From contig NCGY01000003.1 of the NCBI GenBank assembly GCA_002281775.1, forward strand, positions 238,696-302,695: a stretch of 64,000 nucleotides of DNA. Direction: 5' to 3'. The DNA comes from Hydrogenophilales bacterium 16-64-46 (GTDB taxonomy: Bacteria; Pseudomonadota; Gammaproteobacteria; Burkholderiales; Thiobacillaceae). The notes beneath the pieces were generated by a model. The model saw nothing but the letters and a program-made list of their open reading frames with translations. It searched no databases and was not told where the DNA came from. The translations under genes were made by a program, and so were the position numbers. Positions 7,669 through 15,829 of this stretch are shown here, piece by piece; position 1 is the first letter of the stretch; each line of letters starts with the position of its first letter.

Positions 7669-8907
7669 ATGCTCAACGCGCTCTGGATCGGCTTCTTTCT
7701 GGTTGCATTCCTGATCGCGCTCGTCAAACTGCTCTTCCTCGGCGACGCCGGTATCATGGCGGCGCTGGTGAAGGCGCTGTTCGACAGCAGCAAGACTGCG
7801 TTCGAGATTGCGCTGGGCCTCACCGGTGTGATGGCGCTGTGGCTCGGGGTGATGAAGGTCGGCGAACGCGCCGGGATGCTGGAACTCCTCACGCGCGGCC
7901 TCGCGCCCCTGTTCCGCCGCCTGTTTCCCGAGGTGCCCCCCAACCACCCCGCGCTCGGGGCGATGACCATGAACATGGGGGCCAACATGCTGGGGCTGGA
8001 CAACGCGGCGACGCCGCTCGGCATCAAGGCGATGCAGGCGCTGCAAACGCTCAATCCCTCGAAGGACACAGCCAGCGACGCGCAGATCCTGTTCCTCGTC
8101 ATCAACACCGCGTCGGTCACGCTGCTGCCGGTGACCATCTTCACCTACCGCGCGCAGCTGGGCGCGGCCGACCCCACCGACGTCTTCGTGCCGCTGCTCA
8201 TCACCACCTACATCGGCACCCTGGTCGGCCTGTTCGTCACCGGTTTCTTCCAGAAGCTGCACCTGTGGAACCGGGTGACGCTGGCGTACCTGGGCGGGGC
8301 GACGGCACTGGTGGGCGGACTGGTCGCGTATTTTTCCAGCCTGCCGGCCGCCGAGATGACACGGCAGTCGTCGATCCTCAGTAATCTGGTGCTGTTCGGG
8401 CTCGTTGTCGTGTTCCTGCTGATGGCGGTGAAGAACCGCGTCAACGCCTACGAAGCCTTTGTCGAAGGGGCAAAAGAGGGCTTTCACACCGCTGTCACGA
8501 TCATTCCCTATCTTGTTGCCATGCTGGTCGCCATTGCGGTTTTCCGTGCCAGCGGCGCGCTCGACCTGCTGATGGACGCGGTGCGTGGGGCGGTACTGGC
8601 GCTGGGCTTCGACGCACGCTGGGTTGACGCGCTGCCCACCGCGCTGATGAAACCCTTTTCCGGCAGCGGGGCGCGGGCGATGATGATCGACACCATGCAG
8701 ACCCACGGTGCCGATTCCTTCGCCGGTCGTCTGGCCTCCATCGTGCAGGGCAGCACAGAAACCACGTTCTATGTGCTGGCGGTGTACTTCGGCGCGGTGG
8801 GTATCAAGCGAGTGCGCCACGCCGTCACCTGTGGCCTGGTTGCCGACCTCGCCGGCATCCTCGCCGCCATCGGCATGGCCTATCTGTTCTTTGCTGCGGC
8901 GGCCTGA
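7669..8907 (+). CDS. Fused SpmA/SpmB-like nucleoside-recognition (Gate) membrane protein
   Basis: A 412-residue polytopic protein that carries two nucleoside-recognition (Gate) halves, corresponding to Bacillus SpmA and SpmB fused head to tail. The first half has GERAGMLELLTRGLAPLF, PALGAMTMNMGANMLGLDNA and NPSKDTASDAQILF. The second has AKEGFHTAVTIIPYLVAML, MKPFSGSGARAMM and GSTETTFYVLAVYFG. In Bacillus the pair is needed for spore core dehydration; in a non-sporulating bacterium it is probably a transporter of unknown substrate. It follows the CobD-like gene by 8 bases and precedes ppx. Confidence 0.85.
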   Translation: MLNALWIGFFLVAFLIALVKLLFLGDAGIMAALVKALFDSSKTAFEIALGLTGVMALWLGVMKVGERAGMLELLTRGLAPLFRRLFPEVPPNHPALGAMTMNMGANMLGLDNAATPLGIKAMQALQTLNPSKDTASDAQILFLVINTASVTLLPVTIFTYRAQLGAADPTDVFVPLLITTYIGTLVGLFVTGFFQKLHLWNRVTLAYLGGATALVGGLVAYFSSLPAAEMTRQSSILSNLVLFGLVVVFLLMAVKNRVNAYEAFVEGAKEGFHTAVTIIPYLVAMLVAIAVFRASGALDLLMDAVRGAVLALGFDARWVDALPTALMKPFSGSGARAMMIDTMQTHGADSFAGRLASIVQGSTETTFYVLAVYFGAVGIKRVRHAVTCGLVADLAGILAAIGMAYLFFAAAA

Positions 8908-8924
8908 GGCCTGCGAGGATTTCC

Positions 8925-8951
8925 CCGAGATGAAAACGCCGAGATGAAAAC
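8925..8951 (+). repeat. Tandem duplication of the ppx start region
   Basis: CCGAGATGAAAAC occurs at 8925-8937 and again at 8939-8951. The first ATG (8930) opens a five-codon frame (M-K-T-P-R) whose TGA overlaps the ppx ATG at 8944. Confidence 0.85.
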
Positions 8952-10422
8952 TTACGATACCCTCGCCGCCGTCGATCTCGGCTCCAACTCCTTCCGCCTC
9001 GAAGTCGCGCGCGTGTCGGGTGACCAGCTCTATCCGCTCGACTCGCTGAAGGAGACCGTGCGCCTCGCCGGCGGACTCACCGACGACAAGCGGCTCGACG
9101 AGGCGACGCAGGCGCGCGCGCTGGCCTGCCTGCACCGCTTTGGCGAGCGCCTGCGTGGCTTGAGTCCCGAGGCGATCCGCTGCGTCGGCACCTCTGCGCT
9201 GCGCGTGGCGAAAAATGCCGACGAGTTCATTCCCAAGGCCGAGATCGCGCTGGGCCATCCCATCGAGATCGTCGCCGGGCGCGAGGAAGCCCGCCTCATC
9301 TATCTGGGCGTGGCGCATTCGCTGCCGGCCTCGCCCGACCGCCGGCTGGTGGTCGACATCGGCGGCGGCTCCACCGAATTCATCATCGGCCAGGGCCTTA
9401 AACCGCACGAGCGCGAAAGCCTGCATATGGGGTGCGTCAACTTTTCCAAACGCTTTTTCCCGGACGGGGTGATCGACAAGACTGCGCTCAAGGCCGCCGA
9501 GGTGGCGGCGCGCGTCGAGGTCGAACGCATCGCGCGCGAATTCTCGAAAGGCAACTGGCAGCAGGCGGTCGGCTCGTCAGGCACCGCGCGCGCCCTGCGC
9601 GAGCTGCTGGAAATGAACGGCTGGGCCGTGCGCGGCATCACCGCCGACGGACTCGACAAGCTGCGTGCCCAGCTGGTCAAGGCAGCACATGTCGACGCGC
9701 TGGAGCTGCCCGGCCTGTCGCGCGACAGGCGGCCGGTGATTGCCGGCGGCTTCGCCATCATGGCCGGGCTCTTTGCCGAACTGGACATCGAACAGATGGA
9801 CGTGGCCGAGACCGCCATGCGCGAAGGCATCCTTTACGACCTGCTGGGCCGCTTCCACAAGCAGGACATGCGCGAGGCAACGGTGGACGAATTCATGCGT
9901 CGCTACCACATCGACACACAGCAAGCGGCACGCGTGAAGCGGGTGGCGCACAAGCTGCTGAGTGCATCGGGCAGCCCCGCGGACGAGAACGCGCTGCGGT
10001 TCCTCGACTGGGCGGCCCGGCTGCACGAAATCGGCCTGTCGGTCTCGCACGGCGGCTACCATCGGCATTCCGGCTACATCCTGGAAAACGCCGACATGCC
10101 GGGATTTTCGCGCACCGAGCAGGCGCGTCTGGCGCTGCTCGCGCGGGCGCAGCGCGGCGCGCTGGTGAAGGTGCCGGAATTTGCCGAGGGCCGGGTGTCG
10201 GATCACGACCGGCTGCTGGTCTGGCTGCTGCGGCAGGCCGTGATCCTTTGCCGCAGCCGCGCCGAACCCCGGCTGCCGGACGTGAAAGTGGAACTGAACG
10301 GCAAGCGCATCCGCCTGGAATTGCCCGGCGGCTGGCTGGAAAGACGGCCGCTCACCCAGCGCGCGCTTGACGAGGAAGCCGTGCACTGGCACGCGGTGGG
10401 TACGCGCTACGTATTCGCCTGA
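8944..10422 (+). CDS. ppx: Exopolyphosphatase, Ppx/GppA family
   Basis: A 492-residue cytosolic phosphatase of the ASKHA fold that removes phosphate from polyphosphate ends (and, in GppA, from pppGpp). Phosphate-binding motifs are present: AAVDLGSNSFRL at the N-terminus, VDIGGGSTEF around residue 140 and VGSSGTARAL. The C-terminal half carries the HD-like helical domain (FLDWAARLHEIG and HRHSGYILENAD). The length agrees with long Ppx. ppk lies about 5.4 kb downstream on the other strand. The start is the second of two duplicated ATG contexts. Confidence 0.93.
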   Translation: MKTYDTLAAVDLGSNSFRLEVARVSGDQLYPLDSLKETVRLAGGLTDDKRLDEATQARALACLHRFGERLRGLSPEAIRCVGTSALRVAKNADEFIPKAEIALGHPIEIVAGREEARLIYLGVAHSLPASPDRRLVVDIGGGSTEFIIGQGLKPHERESLHMGCVNFSKRFFPDGVIDKTALKAAEVAARVEVERIAREFSKGNWQQAVGSSGTARALRELLEMNGWAVRGITADGLDKLRAQLVKAAHVDALELPGLSRDRRPVIAGGFAIMAGLFAELDIEQMDVAETAMREGILYDLLGRFHKQDMREATVDEFMRRYHIDTQQAARVKRVAHKLLSASGSPADENALRFLDWAARLHEIGLSVSHGGYHRHSGYILENADMPGFSRTEQARLALLARAQRGALVKVPEFAEGRVSDHDRLLVWLLRQAVILCRSRAEPRLPDVKVELNGKRIRLELPGGWLERRPLTQRALDEEAVHWHAVGTRYVFA

Positions 10423-10505
10423 ATCGTTCAGCCGAAGCGGGTGGGCTTGCGGATCGCGGCCACGATCTGCCCCTCGCAGCCAGGTTGGCAGGGCACGCGG
10501 GGTGA

Positions 10506-11222
10506 TCAGGGGCAGCCCGTGCGGGCAAGCGCCTGCAGGGTCCGGCCGTCTGCATCCACGACGAAGGCCGCCACCCCCAGCTGGTCCGCCTGCCAGTCCG
10601 GCCGCAGCGTAAAGCGGTGACGGGTGTCGCCCGGCGCGAACGGGCCCACCAGGCTGCGGACGACGTAGTCGTGGCGCAGGGTGCGGGCCGCGTTCTCGCC
10701 GGCCGTCACGCGCGTGACCAGCCGGTTTTCGTAAAGCGCCAGATAGAGTTGCGCCCCGCGCCGGTCGGTGTCCGCAGCGAAGCGGCCGCGTATGCGGGTG
10801 TTGATCTCGCCGGGTGACTGGGTGAGCGCAAGTTGCAGGTGAACACGTGCCGCGCCGGCCGTGTCAGCGGGCAGGCCGCGATACCAGTTCCGTCGGTCGC
10901 TGCCGTCGAGCATCACCTGCGGCGTGTAAACCCAGCCCAGCCCCCGGTTGCGCGCCCGCTGGCGCTGGCTGAACGCAGCCTGGCCGTAGGGATCGCGCCA
11001 GCCCAGCCGGTCCCAGTAATCGACATGGTAGGCCAGCGGCACGATGGCAGGTGACGCCGGCAGGGCGGACAGCCAGCGGTCTGCCGGCGGACACGAACTG
11101 CATCCCTCTGAGGTGTAAAGCTCGACCAGGCGGGCCCTGATCTCGCCGCTCGCAGCCGTGCAACTGGCCGCGTGCACGGCAGGGGAGACGCCGAACAACA
11201 GCAGGATCGCCAGACTGCGCAT
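10506..11222 (-). CDS. Exported DUF1223 thioredoxin-like protein
   Basis: A 238-residue protein with a signal peptide (MRSLAILLLFGVSPAVHA). The mature part begins with the DUF1223 hallmark VELYTSEGCSSCPPAD, a thioredoxin-like fold with a CSSC pair. WVYTPQVMLDG further on corresponds to the cis-proline loop. It may be a periplasmic disulfide or redox protein, but no substrate is known. GGAGAG just ahead of the ATG supports the start. It converges with ppx and diverges from the NarX-like kinase gene. Confidence 0.85.
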   Translation of the reverse strand: MRSLAILLLFGVSPAVHAASCTAASGEIRARLVELYTSEGCSSCPPADRWLSALPASPAIVPLAYHVDYWDRLGWRDPYGQAAFSQRQRARNRGLGWVYTPQVMLDGSDRRNWYRGLPADTAGAARVHLQLALTQSPGEINTRIRGRFAADTDRRGAQLYLALYENRLVTRVTAGENAARTLRHDYVVRSLVGPFAPGDTRHRFTLRPDWQADQLGVAAFVVDADGRTLQALARTGCP

Positions 11223-11386
11223 GGTTTCTCTCCGGTGGACTGATGCAGTGCAGTCGATCCGGCTGGAGATTTCCTTACAGCATCGCCATGCAGGCATGGC
11301 CCGGCGCGGCAGGAGCCCCCGCTGCGGCACCGCGACAGGGTCACGGTGGGCTTGACGCGTGATGGCAGGCGGGAGACAGTTCGTGC

Positions 11387-12757
11387 ATGTTTCATCTGCC
11401 TCCCTCGCGTCGCTTCAAAACTCGCGTACTGGTCCTGCTGGCGGGCGGCATGGCGCTTTTTGTGCTGCTTGCGATCAGCGGCTACCGCAGCCTGCTCGCG
11501 GTGGAATCGGCTACGGCAAAGCGGGCGGCAGCCCGCGAGGCCCTGTTGCAGATGCGCACTCTCCTGTCCGATCTGAAGGATGTTGAAACCGGCCAGCGCG
11601 GCTTTGTCCTCACTGGTGAGGCGGCGTATCTCGAACCTTACCAGCGTGGTCTGGCGCAAAGCGCAGCGAGTCTGGAACGTTACCTGGTTCATGTGCCAGC
11701 CGCCCTGCTGCAGCGCTACCCGCCTGCGGAGTTGCGTGCCTTGATCGACGCGCGCCTGAGGCTGGCAAGACTGAATATTGCCACCCGCCAGCGCGAGGGT
11801 TTCAACGCCGCGCTGGCGAGGGTGATGAGTAACGCCGGACGCGATGCCATGAACCGGGTGCGCGCGCGTTTCGGGCAGATCGACACGGCACTGCGCGAGG
11901 AAATCGACCACCAGAACGCGACCGTGCGCGATCTGCGCAATCAGGCCTGGTGGCTGGCCTGGGGGCTCACCGCGGTGGGGGTGGGCCTGACGCTGGGCGC
12001 GTATCTGCTGCTGCTGAACGAACAGCGGCGACGGGCGCAGGCGGAGCAGGCCCTGGCTGCTGCAAATGCCCGTCTCGAGGACACGGTCAAGCAGCGAACC
12101 GCCGAGCTGCTGCAGGCGCGCGGCGAAATCGAAACCTTCGCCCGGCGGCTGGACCGCAGCATCGAGGCCGAGCGGCGACGGCTGGCGCGCGAGGTACACG
12201 ATCAGCTCGGGCAGGTGTTCACCGCACTGAAAATGACCTTGAACCATGGCGTGCAGGCGGCGGATAAGCTGGCGGCAGCCGCATCGGACATGTCGGCACT
12301 GCTGGACGAAGGGGTCGCCACGGCACGCCGCATCGCCGCCGAACTGCGGCCGCCACTGCTCGACGATCTGGGGCTGGCCCCCGCGCTGGTACATCAGGCG
12401 CAGCGCTTCGCCGAACAGAGCGGCATTGCCTGCACCGCGACGGTCGCCGATGGCGAATCCCTGTCTGCCGAACAGGCCACCCAGCTTTACCGGATCGCCC
12501 AGGAAGCCCTGACCAACGTTGCGCGCCACGCCGGTGCGACGCGGGTGTGGATCGAGGGCGAAGCCTGCGCCGGGGGGTATCAGCTGTCGGTGGAGGACGA
12601 CGGCGTGGGACTGTCGGACGTGCGGGCCGATGCCTCGGGCATGTTGAACATGCGTGAACGCGCCCTGCTGGCCGGCGGCGGGCTGGAATTGTCGAGCGGA
12701 CGCGCTGGCGGACTGCGGGTCACTGCGACCTTGCCGATGGAGGCAGCCAGGGGATGA
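11387..12757 (+). CDS. NarX-type sensor histidine kinase with CHASE3 input domain
   Basis: A 456-residue membrane kinase. Membrane helices at about 13-31 and 187-210 bracket a CHASE3 periplasmic domain (LSDLKDVETGQRGFVLTGEA). A coiled segment leads to a HisKA_3 domain with phosphoacceptor His271 in REVHDQLGQ, then ELRPPLLDDLGL and an HATPase_c domain (QEALTNVARHA, VEDDGVGL). It signals to the NarL-type regulator encoded next, with which it overlaps by 4 bases. GGGAGA lies upstream of the ATG. The signal is unknown. Confidence 0.9.
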   Translation: MFHLPPSRRFKTRVLVLLAGGMALFVLLAISGYRSLLAVESATAKRAAAREALLQMRTLLSDLKDVETGQRGFVLTGEAAYLEPYQRGLAQSAASLERYLVHVPAALLQRYPPAELRALIDARLRLARLNIATRQREGFNAALARVMSNAGRDAMNRVRARFGQIDTALREEIDHQNATVRDLRNQAWWLAWGLTAVGVGLTLGAYLLLLNEQRRRAQAEQALAAANARLEDTVKQRTAELLQARGEIETFARRLDRSIEAERRRLAREVHDQLGQVFTALKMTLNHGVQAADKLAAAASDMSALLDEGVATARRIAAELRPPLLDDLGLAPALVHQAQRFAEQSGIACTATVADGESLSAEQATQLYRIAQEALTNVARHAGATRVWIEGEACAGGYQLSVEDDGVGLSDVRADASGMLNMRERALLAGGGLELSSGRAGGLRVTATLPMEAARG

Positions 12758-13398
12758 ATGGCCTGAATCTGCTGATCGTCGACGATCATCCGCTGATGCG
12801 TTTTGCGGTGTGCCAGTTGATCGCGCAGCGCTGGCCGGGGGCGGTGCTGCGCGAGGCCGACACGCTCGAGGTGGCGCTGACGGCCGTGCGCGTGACTGCC
12901 TTCGACCTGGCGATACTCGACCTCTCCCTGCCCGACACCCAGGGGCTGGAAGGTCTGGCACAGATGCGCCGGGCGGCTCCCGCGATGCCGGTGCTGGTGT
13001 TGAGCATGCACGCCGAACACGCCTACGCGACGCGCGCGCTGCAACTCGGCGCGTCGGGTTATCTGCCCAAGGAACACGCGACGGCGGAACTGGTCACGGC
13101 GGTGGATCGCATCCATGCCGGCGGCCGCTACATCAGCCCTTCGCTGGCGGAGCGGCTGGCCGACGCGCTATCCGGACAGGCCGCGCCGGGCTTGCCGCAC
13201 GAACAGCTGTCGGCGCAGGAGCATCGGGTGATGCTGCTCATCGCCGCCGGCAAGACGGCGGGGGAAATCGCCGACATCATGCATCTTTCGGTGAAAACCG
13301 TGGGCACCTACCGGGCGCGCATCATCGACAAGACGGGCCTCGCCAGCACGGCAGAGATCGCCCGCTATTGCGCCAGCCACCGCCTGATCGAAAGCTGA
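12754..13398 (+). CDS. NarL/LuxR-type response regulator
   Basis: A 214-residue two-domain regulator. The receiver has the acidic pocket VDDH and phosphoacceptor Asp56 (LAILDLSLPD), with SMHA and LPKE completing the active site. The C-terminal LuxR-type helix-turn-helix reads LSAQEHRVMLLIAAGKT then IADIMHLSVKTVGTY. The ATGA overlap with the kinase gene makes it the obvious partner. Targets cannot be read from this window. Confidence 0.9.
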   Translation: MNGLNLLIVDDHPLMRFAVCQLIAQRWPGAVLREADTLEVALTAVRVTAFDLAILDLSLPDTQGLEGLAQMRRAAPAMPVLVLSMHAEHAYATRALQLGASGYLPKEHATAELVTAVDRIHAGGRYISPSLAERLADALSGQAAPGLPHEQLSAQEHRVMLLIAAGKTAGEIADIMHLSVKTVGTYRARIIDKTGLASTAEIARYCASHRLIES

Positions 13399-13567
13399 GC
13401 GGCCTGGCGGTATCCAGCCGCGTGATCGCCCCCCCGCAGACGCCTTTGTAGGGCGATGCCCGACACGCGAATCGGGCAAGTGCGGTCTGGCAATCCGTCA
13501 CCCGCCGATGGCGCGGACTGCCTGTGCTCGCCACTATGGATACCCTGGATGTCAGGGGAGCGTGCGC

Positions 13568-15784
13568 ATGAAAATCATCGTGGTGGAAGACTCGGAGCGG
13601 GTGCGGGACCTGCTCCTGCAGCGCCTGGCGCGCGAGCCTGGCCTGGACGTGCTGGGCCATGCGCGCGGCGAAGACGAGGCGGTGTTCATGATCCAGTCGC
13701 GCCAGCCTGACGTGGTGGTGCTCGATCTGGCGCTGTCCCCGGGCAGTGGGCTCAATGTACTGAAACGCCTGCGCGAGGCCGGCGTGTTCACCCGTGTGGC
13801 CGTGTTCACGAACCAGCCCGCCTCGCTTTATCGCCAGGTCTGCCTCGACGCCGGTGCCAACGCCTACTTCGACAAATCTGCGGAAGTGGATGCGCTGGTC
13901 GCGCGGCTGCTCGCCTGGCAGCCGCCGGTTCCGGCCAACGAAGCGGCACGCGTCGGCGCGCTGCACGCGCTGCACATTCTCGACAGCCCCGAGGAGGAAC
14001 CGTTCGACGCGATTACGCGGCTGGCCGCCAGGCTCACCGGCGCGCCGATCGCGCTCATCAGCCTGCTGGATTCGGACCGTCAGTGGTTCAAGGCCAGGTT
14101 CGGCCTGGAGATGCGCGAATCGAAGCGTTCGCTCGCCTTCTGTGCGCATGTGGTGAACGAGGCGAAGCTGCTGGTGGTCGAGGATGCGCGCGAGGACGCA
14201 CGCTTCAGCGACAACCCCATGGTGATGAACGCGCCCGGTGTCTGTTTCTATGCCGGCATGCCGCTGGTCCTGACCGGGGGCGAAGCGGTCGGCACGCTCT
14301 GTGTGATCGATACGACACCGCGCCGCTTGACAGATACCCAGCGCATGGCGCTGGAGGTCCTGGCCAGCAGCGTGGTGGCCGAAATGGAATTGCGCCGGCG
14401 TGTGACCGACCTGGAATCTGAAGTCTTGCGGCGGCAGGAGGCCGAGCTGCGCATCATGCATCTGGCCACGCGCGATCCCCTGACGGGCCTGCCCAACCGG
14501 GCCGCGCTGATGGACCGCCTGAGCCAGGGCATCCGGCTTGCGGCACGCGAACGCAGCCAGCTGGCGGTGCTGTTCATGGACCTCGACCGCTTCAAATGGG
14601 TCAATGACACCCTCGGCCATGATGCCGGCGATGCGCTGCTGCAAAGCACCGCAGAGCGCCTGGTCCATACGTTGCGCGGGTCGGACACGGTCGCCCGCCT
14701 GGGGGGTGACGAGTTTGCGGTGATCCTGAGCCTGCCGCATGGCCAGGCAGACGTGGAAAGCATCGCCGGCAAACTCATTGCTGCGGTGCAGGAGCCCTTC
14801 CAGCTCGGGACACACCAGGTGCAGGTGGGGTGCAGCATCGGCATCGTGCTCTACCCGGAGCAGGGCGAAACTGAGGAAAGCCTGCTGCGTCACGCCGACC
14901 TGGCCATGTATCAGGCGAAGGAGCTGGGGGGCAACCGTGCCTGTGTCTACTCCGACCAGCTCAACCAGCGTGCGATGGAGCGGGTGACGCTGGAATCCGA
15001 ATTGCGCCAGGCCATCGTCGGGGGCGAACTGGTCCTGCACTACCAGCCGCAGGTGAATCTGGCGGACGGCAGACTTGCGGGACTGGAGGCGCTGGTGCGC
15101 TGGAACCATCCCCGGCTGGGCCTGCTGATGCCCGACCGCTTCATTTCCCTGGCGGAAGACAGCGGCCTGATCTGGCCGCTGGGACTGTTCGTGCTCGACG
15201 CCGCGGTTGCCCAGATTGCCGAGTGGAGCCAGCGCGGTTACGCCGTACCGCGCGTCGCGGTGAACATCTCGCCCGCGCAGTTGCGCGAAACCCTGCCCGA
15301 TGCCGTGATCGACACGCTGGAGCGGCACGCAGTGCCTGCCAGCAGGCTGGAACTCGAACTCACCGAAACCGCGCTGACCTCGGACGGCCCCGCTGTGCTC
15401 GAGCTGATGCATCGCTTGCGTGATCGCGGGATAGCCATCGCCATCGACGATTTTGGCGTCGGCTATTCCTCGCTGGCGCTGCTGCGCCGGCTGCCGATCA
15501 CCGCCCTGAAAATCGACCGTAGTTTCGTCTCCGACGTGGCTTCCAACAAGCAGGATGTCGCCATCGTGGAAGCCGTCATCACCATGGCGAAAAGCATGGG
15601 CCTGCGCACGGTAGCCGAGGGTGTGGAACAGCAGGCCCAGCATGTGGCGCTGCGTGTACTCGGTTGTGACGACAGCCAGGGGTATCTGTACGACCGGCCG
15701 ATGCCGGCTGACCAGGTGGCGTCGTGGATGCGGCCCGCGACACTCAGCGCGGCCCTCGACGCCGAACGCGCCCGCGTAGGCTGA
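13568..15784 (+). CDS. REC-GAF-GGDEF-EAL cyclic-di-GMP signalling protein
   Basis: A 738-residue cytosolic protein. A receiver domain (VVEDSE, phosphoacceptor Asp53 in VVVLDLALSPGSG) is followed by a GAF domain (about 130-290), a GGDEF domain and an EAL domain. The cyclase motif is intact (GGDEF near residue 380) and is preceded by an RxxD inhibitory site (RGSD, five residues upstream). The phosphodiesterase half has EALVRW, NISPAQL, DDFGVGYSSL, KIDRSFV and AEGVEQ, so both activities are possible. GGGGAG before the ATG fixes the start. Lying 169 bases after the NarL-type regulator gene, it may be controlled by that pair. Confidence 0.92.
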   Translation: MKIIVVEDSERVRDLLLQRLAREPGLDVLGHARGEDEAVFMIQSRQPDVVVLDLALSPGSGLNVLKRLREAGVFTRVAVFTNQPASLYRQVCLDAGANAYFDKSAEVDALVARLLAWQPPVPANEAARVGALHALHILDSPEEEPFDAITRLAARLTGAPIALISLLDSDRQWFKARFGLEMRESKRSLAFCAHVVNEAKLLVVEDAREDARFSDNPMVMNAPGVCFYAGMPLVLTGGEAVGTLCVIDTTPRRLTDTQRMALEVLASSVVAEMELRRRVTDLESEVLRRQEAELRIMHLATRDPLTGLPNRAALMDRLSQGIRLAARERSQLAVLFMDLDRFKWVNDTLGHDAGDALLQSTAERLVHTLRGSDTVARLGGDEFAVILSLPHGQADVESIAGKLIAAVQEPFQLGTHQVQVGCSIGIVLYPEQGETEESLLRHADLAMYQAKELGGNRACVYSDQLNQRAMERVTLESELRQAIVGGELVLHYQPQVNLADGRLAGLEALVRWNHPRLGLLMPDRFISLAEDSGLIWPLGLFVLDAAVAQIAEWSQRGYAVPRVAVNISPAQLRETLPDAVIDTLERHAVPASRLELELTETALTSDGPAVLELMHRLRDRGIAIAIDDFGVGYSSLALLRRLPITALKIDRSFVSDVASNKQDVAIVEAVITMAKSMGLRTVAEGVEQQAQHVALRVLGCDDSQGYLYDRPMPADQVASWMRPATLSAALDAERARVG

Positions 15785-15803
15785 TCTGCCTGCCTGAGTA
15801 GCG

Positions 15804-15827
15804 CGAGGCCGCCGTCGGGCGGCGCGG
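15804..15827. terminator. G+C-rich hairpin between convergent GGDEF-EAL and ppk genes
   Basis: GCCGCC (15808-15813) and GGCGGC (15818-15823) form a stem with a GTCG tetraloop in the 45 bp between the two stop codons. There is no T run, so termination is likely weak. Confidence 0.35.
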
Positions 15828-15829
15828 GT

